From Cenarchaeum symbiosum A (GTDB lineage: Archaea; Thermoproteota; Nitrososphaeria; Nitrososphaerales; Nitrosopumilaceae): 64,000 nucleotides of DNA. Below the pieces are notes generated by a model. That model searched no databases and was not told the DNA's origin. It worked only from the letters and a program-made list of their open reading frames with translations. Location of the stretch: contig DP000238.1 in the NCBI GenBank assembly GCA_000200715.1, positions 830,593-894,592 on the forward strand. The letters are read 5' to 3'. This document shows positions 48,899-56,840 of this stretch, piece after piece (positions within the stretch are counted from its first letter, which is position 1; each line of letters begins with the position of its first letter). The position numbers and the translations under genes are program-made.

Positions 48899-48908
48899 GG
48901 TATTAAGG
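48899..48908 (+). promoter_or_regulatory. TATA box of the first 193-aa paralogue
   Basis: GGTATTAAGG is centred about 28 bases before the ATG at 48931. The same sequence recurs at 49659-49668 ahead of the second paralogue, so promoter and gene were duplicated together. Confidence 0.6.
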
Positions 48909-48930
48909 TGTGTACGGGGGTTGCTGCACG

Positions 48931-49512
48931 ATGAAGCACAAGCTGGCGGGCTTTATAAAATACCTAGAGAACAGGGGCATGCTAGACTTTGGTGTAATAG
49001 ACCATACAATGAAAACCTGTTCTGACGCGGACTTCGACAACCGGATGAGGCTGCAGCGCTATGTCGGGCTTGCAGAAGAGTTCGGGCTGGGTCGGAAGTA
49101 CAAGATAAACCGCAAAGGCAAGAGCTGGCGCAAGCTCATAAAGGAATACCACGGGGCAGACTTTAACAGAAGTGATGGCCAGCGCATCCTCATAGGGGAT
49201 TACCACGAGATCGCCAAGAATCGCAGGGAGCTCTACGACCCCGTGGAGGCGCATCTCCCTGAATCCTTCAGGGAGGAGGAGTTTCTGGCCCTAGTGGAAG
49301 GCAAGGACGACGACTGGTTGTACGTGGCAACTGAGGCCCTGAAACTGGCAATAGATGAGCGGTGGAATGAGAATCTCATCGACAGTGTGGAATGCCTCGC
49401 TAGCAAAACGGTCAAAGGGGACTGCATCCCCTACACGAAAGAGTACATTGCAGGGGTGGTGGGGGATTTAGAGGCCGCAGGCCTGGTAAAAGTTACAGTG
49501 CCCCAGGCATAA
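48931..49512 (+). CDS. Conserved protein of unknown function, tandem copy 1 (193 aa)
   Basis: The product begins MKHKLAGFIKYLENRGMLDF and is soluble, highly charged and predicted by eye to be mostly helical, with no signal peptide or membrane segment. No family is recognised. Basic patches (GRKYKINRKGKSWRKLIKEY, residues about 53-72) would suit nucleic-acid or protein binding, and the C-terminal segment (YTKEYIAGVVGDLEAAGLVKV) resembles a short helix-turn-strand unit. The second copy begins 760 bases downstream. The ATG at 48931 is set by the TATA spacing and conservation between copies; upstream in-frame starts are not conserved. A role in regulation is only a guess. Confidence 0.8.
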   Translation: MKHKLAGFIKYLENRGMLDFGVIDHTMKTCSDADFDNRMRLQRYVGLAEEFGLGRKYKINRKGKSWRKLIKEYHGADFNRSDGQRILIGDYHEIAKNRRELYDPVEAHLPESFREEEFLALVEGKDDDWLYVATEALKLAIDERWNENLIDSVECLASKTVKGDCIPYTKEYIAGVVGDLEAAGLVKVTVPQA

Positions 49513-49658
49513 GACAGCACCCGGCACGACAGGGCGCGGATCCAACCGTCATTGTGAATAATGCATCCACAGTCACTTCGTTTGCCGGCTCATCCTGTAG
49601 GCGGTCGCCCAGTTATGCAGGGCCGTTCAACAACTCTGCGGCGCGCGTCAGAACGGTA

Positions 49659-49668
49659 GGTATTAAGG
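49659..49668 (+). promoter_or_regulatory. TATA box of the second 193-aa paralogue
   Basis: GGTATTAAGG is followed by CGTGTGCG, almost identical to the promoter of the first copy, and is centred about 28 bases before the ATG at 49691. Confidence 0.6.
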
Positions 49669-49690
49669 CGTGTGCGTGAGTTGTCTCGTG

Positions 49691-50272
49691 ATGGAGCACA
49701 AGCTGGCGGGCTTTATAAAATACCTCGAGGGCAAAGGCATGCTAGACTTTGGCGCAATAGACTATACAACGAAAATCTGCTCTGACGAGGATTTTGACAA
49801 CCAGACAAGGCTGCGGCGCTATGTCGGGCTTGCAGAAGAGTTCGGACTGGGCCGGAAGTACAAGTTGAAAAACAGAGGCAGGAGCTGGCGCAAGCTCATA
49901 AAGGAATACCACGGGGCAGACTTTAACAGGAGTGAGGGCTGGCGCATGCTCATGGGGGATTACCGCGAGATCGCCGAAAATCGCAGGGAGCTCTACGACC
50001 CCGTGGAGGCGCACCTTCCCGAATCCTTCAGGGAGGAGGAGTTTCTGGCCCTCGTGGAAGGCAAGGACGACGACTGGTTGTACGTGGCAACTGAGGCCCT
50101 GAAACTGGCAATAGATGAGCGGTGGAATGAGAATCTCATCGACAGTGTGGAATGCCTCGCTAGCAAAATGGTCAAAGGGGAATACACCCCCTACACAAAA
50201 GAGTACATTGTAGGGGTGGTGGGTGATTTAGAGGCCGCAGGCCTGGTAAAAGTTCCGGTACCCCAGGCATAA
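49691..50272 (+). CDS. Conserved protein of unknown function, tandem copy 2 (193 aa)
   Basis: Paralogue of the 48931 gene with the same length and the same promoter. The N-terminal halves differ at scattered positions (for example KLKNRGRSWRKLIKEY against KINRKGKSWRKLIKEY). The C-terminal halves are almost identical, with more than 100 identical consecutive bases between about 50059 and 50168 and the corresponding stretch of copy 1. That pattern points to a recent duplication or gene conversion acting on the 3' half. Identity also continues past the stop codon (AAGACAGCACCCGGCA). It converges with the PIN-domain gene on the other strand, 39 bases away. Function unknown. Confidence 0.8.
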   Translation: MEHKLAGFIKYLEGKGMLDFGAIDYTTKICSDEDFDNQTRLRRYVGLAEEFGLGRKYKLKNRGRSWRKLIKEYHGADFNRSEGWRMLMGDYREIAENRRELYDPVEAHLPESFREEEFLALVEGKDDDWLYVATEALKLAIDERWNENLIDSVECLASKMVKGEYTPYTKEYIVGVVGDLEAAGLVKVPVPQA

Positions 50273-50311
50273 GACAGCACCCGGCATGCACTAGCGCAGC
50301 TCCGGCCGTTA

Positions 50312-50872
50312 TTACGGATGACGGAAATTCAGACGGTGCGTTCGCCTGCCCTCATCCACCAATCGTTCATCATACTTTGCAATAGCAGTATTCTTGTATA
50401 GGTCATCGTCCAACGTTATAAAATTCAAGGAATCTACATCGTTCAAGGCTATGGCTACAATGCCCGCGTCAGTCGGCGTGAGATAACGGTCATGACTCAT
50501 CAGTTCTACCTGCATTACTGCGGCATTACTATCCAGGACCGGCATGTATTTCAGATCTACGTGAAATTTTCGCATCTTATAGAGCATCTCTTCCAACCTG
50601 TTCAGCTCCTCTGTTATCCGGGCCGGCTCATTTCTTGGCTTCTTCTGCTTCTCTTTTATCTCCGGCTTCTCTCTTGTCCTGCTTGGCTTATCCGGGTACT
50701 CTGACTTTTCTATTATAACATGTATAAACTCGCCCAACACCAGTTGGGGTACGACCATTCTATGTCCGCGAGTATCCTCGTCGTACATTTCCTTGTTGAC
50801 CCACCGTGCACCATCGTAATCGTATATAACCTCTATGAAGCATGATGTGTCCAGATGCGTATTGTATGTCAT
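50312..50872 (-). CDS. PIN-domain protein (putative ribonuclease, VapC-like)
   Basis: 186 residues from the start chosen at 50872; the ORF can extend to 50908. Acidic residues match a PIN nuclease active site: Asp8 in HLDTSCFIEV, Glu48 in LVLGEFIHVI, Asp135 in TPTDAGIVAIAL and Asp155/156 in FITLDDDLY. A charged, Pro/Lys/Glu-rich stretch (residues about 58-85) interrupts the domain and makes it longer than a typical 130-residue VapC. The start at 50872 is supported by a minus-strand AAATATGCC element about 25 bases upstream. No antitoxin-like partner gene is adjacent in the same orientation, so a solitary RNA-processing PIN protein is as likely as a toxin. Confidence 0.75.
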   Translation of the reverse strand: MTYNTHLDTSCFIEVIYDYDGARWVNKEMYDEDTRGHRMVVPQLVLGEFIHVIIEKSEYPDKPSRTREKPEIKEKQKKPRNEPARITEELNRLEEMLYKMRKFHVDLKYMPVLDSNAAVMQVELMSHDRYLTPTDAGIVAIALNDVDSLNFITLDDDLYKNTAIAKYDERLVDEGRRTHRLNFRHP

Positions 50873-50892
50873 GCATGAAACGCCCCATTGTG

Positions 50893-50901
50893 GCATATTT
50901 G
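50893..50901 (-). promoter_or_regulatory. TATA-like element of the PIN-domain gene
   Basis: On the minus strand CAAATATGC lies about 25 bases before the ATG at 50872. It falls inside the longer ORF version, which argues for the shorter start. Confidence 0.4.
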
Positions 50902-50908
50902 TGCGCAT

Positions 50909-51350
50909 CTATCCGGCCGGCAGGACAGATTTGCCCAAGCTCGGGGAAAATCTTCAGGTGTGCAAGATACAGTGTACATTGGAAGGCGCCGAAAGACCGG
51001 CCAAAAGGCCGGTGTCACACCACCCGCATGCAGCCGGCCGCCCGGTGCGGCAGCCCATGCCCGTAGAGTCCACCCAGATTCCGAAGGCGGGCGGCACGCC
51101 CTTGCCGCAGATCATCCAAGGGCCAGGCCGGCATGACATCCGCCGGCCGTGCCCCCGCGGCCGCCAAGACGAACCGGGCATATATCCACCACGAATGGCC
51201 GGAACAAGCGCCCCCCAGATAGCACCCTGCAAGGGCCGGAATCTTCCGATCCGCATATGTTCTGGCAACAGGCCACAACCCAGGTGGAATGGTGCCCGGC
51301 ATTCTGAACAGGCACACATCTGGGCACGGCGCCCCGGCGGCTCCGCCCCG
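50909..51350. other. Intergenic region between the PIN gene and the ribosomal operon
   Basis: About 440 bases hold no ORF with family features; the overlapping ORFs on both strands have arginine/proline-rich compositions typical of GC-rich noncoding DNA. The only clear structure is a perfect 7-bp hairpin (ACCGGCC-AAAA-GGCCGGT) at 50996-51013. No tRNA, repeat array or mobile element is seen. Confidence 0.6.
50996..51013. repeat. Perfect inverted repeat (7-bp stem, AAAA loop)
   Basis: ACCGGCC and GGCCGGT flank AAAA. It could be a terminator-like hairpin or protein-binding palindrome. No T-run follows on the plus strand. Confidence 0.6.
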
Positions 51351-51351
51351 C

Positions 51352-51369
51352 GTTTTTAAACATATAAAA
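51352..51369 (+). promoter_or_regulatory. Promoter of the ribosomal protein operon
   Basis: GTTTTTAAACATATAAAA contains two overlapping TATA-like elements about 30-40 bases before the L3 ATG at 51397. This is the most AT-rich spot of the region and the only clear promoter before the long operon. Confidence 0.65.
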
Positions 51370-51396
51370 CCGCAGCCCCGGCAGCCCCGTTGAAAC

Positions 51397-52383
51397 ATGG
51401 GGCACAGAAAGTTCAGCCAGCCGCGCAGGGGCAGCCTTGCATACTCCCCAAGGGGGCGCGCCAGGAGCATGGAGGCGCGGATCAGGGGATGGCCAGAAAG
51501 ACAAGGCGAGCCGCGACTCTTGGCGCACGCGGGATTCAAGGCAGGCTGCATCCAGATAGTCAGCATAGACGACAGGGAGCACACACCCAACGCGGGAAAG
51601 CAGCTAGTAAGCCTCGGGACCGTCTTGGTCACGCCGCCCCTCCACGTGCTGGGAATGAGGGGCTACTCAAAGGGGCACTATGGCCGGCACGTAAAGTTTG
51701 ACGTATTTGCCGAAGACCTCCCAAGGGAGGTGGCAAAGTACATTGTACTTAGAAATGGAAGGCTCAATGCGGAGAGGGCCGAGACCATGCTGGGGGGAAC
51801 AGCCGAGATCTACGGCATACTTGGCGTATCCCCAAGGTCAGCGGGCCTCGAGCAGAAGAGGCCGTACATATTCGAGGCGCCCGTGCGCGGCGGAAGTATG
51901 AAAGAGAGGTTTGCCTACCTGAAGGACCTGCTCGGCAAGACCGTCAAGGCATCAGACGTGCTAGAGCCCGGCGCCGGCGTTGACGTGGCAGCAATAACAA
52001 AGGGCAAGGGATGGCAGGGCGTCATACAGAGAATGGGCGCAAAAAGAAAGCAGCACAAGTCGAGAAAGACCGTCAGGGAGCTCGGCTCGCTCGGCCCCAT
52101 ATCCCCGCAGAACGTAATGTATACGGTCCCCAGGGCGGGCCAGATGGGCTTTCATCAGCGCATAGAGTACAACAAGCGGATAATGGCGGTGGGCAGCGCC
52201 GGCGAGGACGATGCGATAAACCCAAGCGGGGGATACAAGCACTTTGGAATGGTCAAGGGCGACTATATTGTATTGAAGGGGTCTGTCCCCGGGACATACC
52301 GCAGGCTGGTCAAGCTCAGGGCGCAGATCCGCAACGCGCCAAAGCGCACATCAAAGCCCAACATACTGGAGATGGTCGTATGA
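51397..52383 (+). CDS. rpl3: 50S ribosomal protein L3 (uL3)
   Basis: First gene of the operon; 328 residues, the archaeal/eukaryotic length class. The start GHRKFSQPRRGSLAYSPRGRA is typical of archaeal L3. Further hallmarks are KGHYGRHVKFDVF (residues about 88-100), the KGKGWQGVIQRMGAKRKQHK segment near the peptidyl-transferase loop (about 204-223) and GQMGFHQRIEYNKRI (about 248-262). It binds 23S rRNA early in large-subunit assembly. The TGA stop overlaps the ATG of L4 (ATGA). Confidence 0.97.
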   Translation: MGHRKFSQPRRGSLAYSPRGRARSMEARIRGWPERQGEPRLLAHAGFKAGCIQIVSIDDREHTPNAGKQLVSLGTVLVTPPLHVLGMRGYSKGHYGRHVKFDVFAEDLPREVAKYIVLRNGRLNAERAETMLGGTAEIYGILGVSPRSAGLEQKRPYIFEAPVRGGSMKERFAYLKDLLGKTVKASDVLEPGAGVDVAAITKGKGWQGVIQRMGAKRKQHKSRKTVRELGSLGPISPQNVMYTVPRAGQMGFHQRIEYNKRIMAVGSAGEDDAINPSGGYKHFGMVKGDYIVLKGSVPGTYRRLVKLRAQIRNAPKRTSKPNILEMVV

Positions 52384-53195
52384 AAGCGGCAGTCCTCGGG
52401 CTCGACGGCAGCAAGGGCAAGGAGATAACCCTGCCGCCGGTATTCGGGACACCGTACAGGCGCGACTTGATAAAAAAAGCATATACAATACTTGACACGC
52501 ACCACTTCCAGCCAAAGGGCACGCATCCGACCGCCGGCATGGACGTCTCTGCAGATTCGCTCAACCCCCCTACGGGGCACGGCCAGGCCAGGATAGCCCG
52601 GATGAAAGGGGGAGGAGGCAGGCGCAGGGGAGAAGCTGGCGAGGTCGCATCGATACGCGGGGGCAGGCAGGCGCACCCGCCCAAGGTCCAAAAGGTAATA
52701 CACAAAAAGATAAACAAAAAGGAAAAAAAGCTGGCGCTCTGCTCGGCGATAGCGGCCACAGCATCAAAGAGCACGGTAGCCGGCAGGGGCCACATCATAG
52801 ACGGGATAGAGCTCCCCATTGTCATATCCGATGACATAGAATCAGTCTCAAAGGCATCAGAAGTGCGCAAGATACTTTCCGCACTCGGCCTCTTTGCCGA
52901 CGTAAACAGGCTGGAGGGGAGAAAGCCGCGGACCGGCAAGTCGGCCCTCAGGGGGAGGCCCAAAAAGATAGGAAAGAGCATCCTCTTTGTAGTCGGGGCA
53001 GACGGCCCCGTAATCAGGGCGGTGGGCGGATTCCCCGGGGTCACGGCGAGGCCCGCGCGGGATCTTAGCGTGCTGGATCTTGCGCCCGGCGCGGAGCCTG
53101 CAAGGCTGACCGTATATTCAAAGGCCGCAATAGAGAGCCTGGCAGGGATAAGCTCGCCCCATCTGGGGCTGGCGGGAAAGACGGATTGGACATAG
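52380..53195 (+). CDS. rpl4: 50S ribosomal protein L4 (uL4, archaeal type)
   Basis: 271 residues from the ATG overlapping the L3 stop. The open frame extends further upstream inside L3, but that extension is a shadow. The motif PTGHGQARIARMKGGGGRRRGEAGEVASIRGGRQAHPP (about 62-99) is the extended loop that lines the exit tunnel. The C-terminal half carries the archaeal GKSILFVVGADGPVIRAVGGFPGV segment. It binds domain I of 23S rRNA. It overlaps L23 by ten bases. Confidence 0.96.
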   Translation: MKAAVLGLDGSKGKEITLPPVFGTPYRRDLIKKAYTILDTHHFQPKGTHPTAGMDVSADSLNPPTGHGQARIARMKGGGGRRRGEAGEVASIRGGRQAHPPKVQKVIHKKINKKEKKLALCSAIAATASKSTVAGRGHIIDGIELPIVISDDIESVSKASEVRKILSALGLFADVNRLEGRKPRTGKSALRGRPKKIGKSILFVVGADGPVIRAVGGFPGVTARPARDLSVLDLAPGAEPARLTVYSKAAIESLAGISSPHLGLAGKTDWT

Positions 53196-53452
53196 ACGAG
53201 GCCTCCCGCGTGATAATACGGCCGCATGTGACAGAAAAGACGTTCGCGATGGTCGAAAGGGAGAGCAAGGTCTGCTTTATAGTAAGGAACACGGCAAGCA
53301 AGCCCGAGATAGCCGAGGCCATATCGATAATGTACGGCGAAAAGGCCACCGGCGTCAACACGGCGAGGACCATATACGGCAAGAAGGCGTTTGTCCAGTT
53401 TGGAAACGTGGAAAAGGCAAGGGATCTTGCCACCAAGATAGGAATGCTCTAA
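53186..53452 (+). CDS. rpl23: 50S ribosomal protein L23 (uL23)
   Basis: 88 residues. It begins MDIDEASRVIIRPHVTEKT, the T-E-K family signature, and continues with FIVRNTASKPEIAEAIS and the KVNT-like loop ATGVNTARTIYGKKAFVQF. It sits at the tunnel exit and docks the signal recognition particle and nascent-chain factors. Its start overlaps the end of L4. In most archaeal operons L2 follows here; instead S19 begins 39 bases later. Confidence 0.96.
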   Translation: MDIDEASRVIIRPHVTEKTFAMVERESKVCFIVRNTASKPEIAEAISIMYGEKATGVNTARTIYGKKAFVQFGNVEKARDLATKIGML

Positions 53453-53491
53453 TATGGCACGGACGGCAGTGAACCCACAGGGGCATATACA

Positions 53492-53887
53492 ATGGTGAAA
53501 AAATTCGAGTACAGGGGCAAGCCGGCAGAGGAGCTAGAATCCATGCCGCTGGACTCCCTGTTCAGGCTGTTCAATTCGAGGCAGCGGCGCTCCCTTACCC
53601 GCGGGATAACCGACGGCAAGCGCAAGCTGATCCGGGAGATAAAGGACGCCAGGGCGGGCAAGGAGGGCAACCCGATCAAGACCCACCTGAGGGACCTCAT
53701 AGTGCTGCCGTCGATGACCGGCGTGACCGTCAATGTATTCTCTGGAAAAGAGTTCCGCCCAGTCGAGATAACCACCGAAATGATAGGCCACTATCTGGGC
53801 GAATATGTAATAACCAACAAGCGGGTCTCGCACGGGGCCCCCGGCGTGGGAGCGTCGAGGTCCAGCCTGTACGTGCCTCTGAAGTGA
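53492..53887 (+). CDS. rps19: 30S ribosomal protein S19 (uS19)
   Basis: 131 residues in the archaeal length range. Hallmarks are KKFEYRGKPAEELESMPLD at the N-terminus, KTHLRDLIVLPSMTGVTVNVFSGKEF (about 61-86) and the C-terminal YVITNKRVSHGAPGVGASRSS. It forms part of the small-subunit head with S13. It follows L23 directly, with L2 missing. No strong promoter is seen in the 39-base gap, although GGGGCATATACA contains a weak AT element. Confidence 0.96.
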   Translation: MVKKFEYRGKPAEELESMPLDSLFRLFNSRQRRSLTRGITDGKRKLIREIKDARAGKEGNPIKTHLRDLIVLPSMTGVTVNVFSGKEFRPVEITTEMIGHYLGEYVITNKRVSHGAPGVGASRSSLYVPLK

Positions 53888-53892
53888 TTGTC

Positions 53893-54351
53893 ATGGGCGA
53901 CTTTGGATATTCGTTTGAAGGGTACGACCCGACAAGGCATGTCCGCGCGTCCCTCCGTGAAAAGCAGATATCGCACAAGCACGCAAGGGAGATATCCCTG
54001 CACATACGGGGCATGACCGTCGAGAAGGCAAGGGACTTTTTGCAGGCGGTAATAGAGAAAAAGAGGGCGGTCCCGTTCCGCAGGTTCAAGAGGCAGGTGG
54101 GCCACCGGTCCGACCCGGGCGTGATGGCGGGCAGGTATCCCGAAAAATCCGCCGCCGAGTTCATCAAGCTTTTGGACAATCTGGAATCAAACGCCGAATA
54201 CAAGGGCATGGACCTTGACCGGCTGACCATAGTGGGCGCTGTCGCGCACAAGGGGATACTGATAAAGCGCTTTATCCCCCGGGCAATGGGCAGGTCCACC
54301 CCAAAGAACAACGTGCTGACCCATGTCGAGCTGGTGGCGCGGGAGGCATAA
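53893..54351 (+). CDS. rpl22: 50S ribosomal protein L22 (uL22)
   Basis: 152 residues from the ATG at 53893, which gives the archaeal-type N-terminus [24 protein letters not shown] at 53884 overlapping the S19 stop is the alternative and adds three residues. Conserved features include [31 protein letters not shown], the loop [23 protein letters not shown] and the C-terminal [20 protein letters not shown] that reaches into the exit tunnel. It binds multiple 23S domains. Confidence 0.95.
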
Positions 54352-54353
54352 CG

Positions 54354-55139
54354 ATGACGGCAGTAAAGAGCGTGATACGCGAAAACTACAACATGATGAA
54401 GCTGCGGGAGTTTTTGCGCGAGAACATAAAGGATTCCGGCTTTTCAGGGGTAGAAGTAGAAAAGAACCCGCGCGGGACAAAGATAACCCTGCATGTGACG
54501 CGGCCTGGAATAGTAATAGGCAGAAAAGGCGTGGGGATAAGGGAGCTCACGGAAAGGCTCGAGAAAGACTTTGACCTAAAGAGCCCCCAGGTTGATGTAA
54601 AAGAGATAGAGACTCCCGAGTTGTACCCGGGGGTGATGTGCAACAGGATGGCCTCCCACATAGAGCGGGGGACGGCGTTTCGGCGCGCCACCATGTGGAC
54701 CATACAGCAGATAATGGAGAAAAAGGACGCCATGGGCGTGCAGATTACCATATCGGGCAAGCTGAGGGGCGACAGGTCCGCGTTTGAAAAGCACACGTCG
54801 GGGATACTGCCGAGGGCCGGCCACTATGCAGATGTGATAGTCCTCGATGACGTGGTCCACGTAAAGACGCCCATGGGGCTCATAGGGATAAGGATAAGGA
54901 TAGCCAGGAGGGACAAGTTCAGGAAGGACTTTGAGATGAAGGCTGAAAAGGACGTGGTCCCGGCGCCAAAGCCCGAGCATCATGATGTAAAGGACGAGAC
55001 GGACCCGTCTGCAGGAACAGAGGCCAAGGATGGAGCTGCGGCCCCCAAGGCGGGCAGCGAATCAGAGCAGGTAGAGATAGAAGAAGAGGCCATGAAGAGC
55101 ATCAACACAATGGAAGAAGACGAGGAGAAGCTCAAATGA
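54354..55139 (+). CDS. rps3: 30S ribosomal protein S3 (uS3) with acidic C-terminal extension
   Basis: 261 residues. The KH domain carries [18 protein letters not shown] (about 48-65), and the C-terminal S3 domain contains [19 protein letters not shown] sequence (here [20 protein letters not shown]). After about residue 200 comes a 60-residue tail rich in Glu, Asp, Lys, Pro and Ala, unlike the short basic tail of most bacterial S3 proteins. The family binds mRNA at the entry channel. The stop overlaps the L29 start by four bases. Confidence 0.96.
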
Positions 55140-55336
55140 CGCGCACCCGCATGAAGACCGTACGGAGCTTCAACGAGGGCGACCTGAGGGACAGGATCCA
55201 GCAGGCCCGGTCGGATCTTGCAAAGCTCAGGGTGGACTCGTCAAAGGGGACGCTCCGAAAGAACAGCGGCAAGATAAGGCCCCTCCGGCGCGACATAGCA
55301 AGGATGATGACGCGCCTCGCGGAGATGGAGCGATGA
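55136..55336 (+). CDS. rpl29: 50S ribosomal protein L29 (uL29)
   Basis: 66 residues. It begins [20 protein letters not shown] and carries the helical hairpin [20 protein letters not shown] followed by [20 protein letters not shown], the L29 pattern. It sits near the tunnel exit beside L23. Both ends overlap neighbours by four bases (ATGA type), showing a tightly coupled operon. Confidence 0.94.
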
Positions 55337-55575
55337 TCACACAGGAGAACATTCGTCTGCACGAGCTGGTGGGGCTGGCCGCAAGCGCATCCGGATATAT
55401 ACGCGAAGGCATGGTCATTGACGAGACGAAAAACATGATACTGCTCGATACTGCCGCAGGCAGGATTATGCTCCCAAAGGCCGGCCGCCTGTGGCGCTTT
55501 GCCTCCGGCAGAACATCCTGTACGGTGCAGGGGGAGTCGCTTGCCGGCAGGCCCCATGAGAGGCTGAAGAGATGA
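55333..55575 (+). CDS. rnp1: Ribonuclease P protein component 1 (Rpp29/Pop4 family)
   Basis: 80 residues beginning [20 protein letters not shown]. The Sm-like barrel shows GYIREGMVIDETKNMILLDT and the basic GRLWRFASG segment expected of archaeal Rnp1. It helps the RNase P RNA bind substrate in tRNA 5' maturation. Its place between L29 and S17 is the usual archaeal arrangement. It overlaps both neighbours by four bases. Confidence 0.93.
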   Translation: MITQENIRLHELVGLAASASGYIREGMVIDETKNMILLDTAAGRIMLPKAGRLWRFASGRTSCTVQGESLAGRPHERLKR

Positions 55576-55901
55576 CAAGGGAGATAGGGCTGCCGGTCCC
55601 CGCGCCGTCAAGGGAGGCCGCAGACGGCGACAAGAACAACCCGTTCAACGGGACGCTACCCATAAGGGGCAAGCTCTTCGAGGGTACCATAGTCAGCGCA
55701 AAGGCCCGCAGCACGGTGGTTATAGAAAAGGAATCGCCCGTCTACTTTACAAAGTTCAAGAGGTACGCGCGCGGCAGGAGCAGGATACACGCGCATGTCC
55801 CGTCGAACATAGACGTCCGCGAGGGCGACAGGGTGCTGGCCGCCGAGTGCAGGCCGGTGGCAAAGTCGGTCTCGTTTGTGGTAGTGGAGGTCAAAGGCTG
55901 A
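55572..55901 (+). CDS. rps17: 30S ribosomal protein S17 (uS17)
   Basis: 109 residues. After an N-terminal extension (MTREIGLPVPAPSREAADGD) comes the OB fold: LPIRGKLFEGTIVSAKARSTVVIEKE, YFTKFKRYARGRSRIHAHVPSN and VREGDRVLAAECRPVAKSVSFVVVEV, all S17 hallmarks. It binds the 5' domain of 16S rRNA. The stop overlaps the L14 ATG by one base. Confidence 0.95.
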   Translation: MTREIGLPVPAPSREAADGDKNNPFNGTLPIRGKLFEGTIVSAKARSTVVIEKESPVYFTKFKRYARGRSRIHAHVPSNIDVREGDRVLAAECRPVAKSVSFVVVEVKG

Positions 55902-56335
55902 TGTCACAGGGCAGAAGCCGCGGCAAGGCAAAGGGCGTAGAAGAGTTCCGCCCGTATGTGACAAGGGCGCTGCCGGTTGGCGCGCGCGTGACATGCGCCG
56001 ACAACAGCGGAGCCAAGGTGCTCGAGATAATAATGGTGCAAAAGGCAAAGACCAGGGTGTCGCGGCTGCCGGCTGCGGCAGTCGGCGACTATGTCAATGT
56101 AGTGGTCAAAAAAGGCCCCGCCGAGCTGCGAAAGCAGGTACACGGGGCGGTAATCATAAGGCAAAAGTACCCCGTGCGCAGGCTAAACGGCGTGAGGGTG
56201 GCGTTTGAGGACAATGCAGCAGTGCTTACCACGCCCGAGGGGGAGATGAAGGGAACGGACATCAAGGGGCCGGTGGCCGCCGAGGCGTCCGAGAAATGGC
56301 CCAGGCTGGCGAACCTGGCGTCGATGGTGGTATGA
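55901..56335 (+). CDS. rpl14: 50S ribosomal protein L14 (uL14)
   Basis: 144 residues from the ATG at 55901; the frame is open further upstream into S17 but the family start fits here. The signature [19 protein letters not shown] lies near residues 27-45, with [27 protein letters not shown] following. It lies at the subunit interface and contacts bridges and assembly factor sites. The C-terminus ([14 protein letters not shown]) is archaeal type. Confidence 0.96.
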
Positions 56336-56336
56336 T

Positions 56337-56840
56337 ATGAAGGCGACAAAGATGAGAAACCGGCAGATATACCAGGCATCTACGCGCACGCGCAGCATGC
56401 AGGTGGGCTCCCCGCTCTCCAAGGAGCTCCGCGCCAAATACGGCAAGAGGAGCGTCAGGGTGGTGGAAGGCGATACCGTCAGCGTTGTCAGGGGCGAGTA
56501 CAAGGATATCGACGGCAAGGTATCGCATGTGGATACAGAATCCGGCAGCGTGGCCATAGAGGGGATAAAAAAGGAAAAGGGCAAGGGCGACAAGTTCGAT
56601 GTCCTGATACGCGCATCCAAGGTCGTGGTCACAGGCCTGAACGCGTCTGATTCATGGAGGATGAAAAAGCTCGGCGGAACAGCAGAGCCCGCGGCCAAGG
56701 CAGACTCTGAGGATGCGGCATCCGTGGGCAAGGCAGAGCCGGAAGACTCTGGCATCGATGATGCCACAGAACCGGAACAGGCAGGGGCCGCCGGTGCAGA
56801 GTCGCATGATGCAGAGGCCCCCAGGGAGGAGTCAAAATAA
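56337..56840 (+). CDS. rpl24: 50S ribosomal protein L24 (uL24) with acidic C-terminal tail
   Basis: 167 residues. The N-terminal [20 protein letters not shown] and the KOW motif [27 protein letters not shown] (about 41-67) identify archaeal L24. From about residue 113 there is a 55-residue acidic tail of Ala, Glu, Asp and Pro, beyond the usual archaeal length of about 120. The family initiates large-subunit assembly. The last base of its stop codon is the first base of the S4e ATG. Confidence 0.95.

Noticed and set aside
50835..51359. Plus-strand ORFs across the intergenic region and the PIN gene 5' end
   Set aside because: They overlap the PIN gene antisense and the L3 promoter region, with Pro/Arg-rich sequence lacking domain signs.
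52011..52380. Upstream extension of L4 inside L3
   Set aside because: The family start matches the ATG at 52380 that overlaps the L3 stop; the extension is a shadow of L3.
53455..53499. 14-codon ORF between L23 and S19 as a remnant of L2
   Set aside because: It has no resemblance to the L2 N-terminus and is too short to support any claim.
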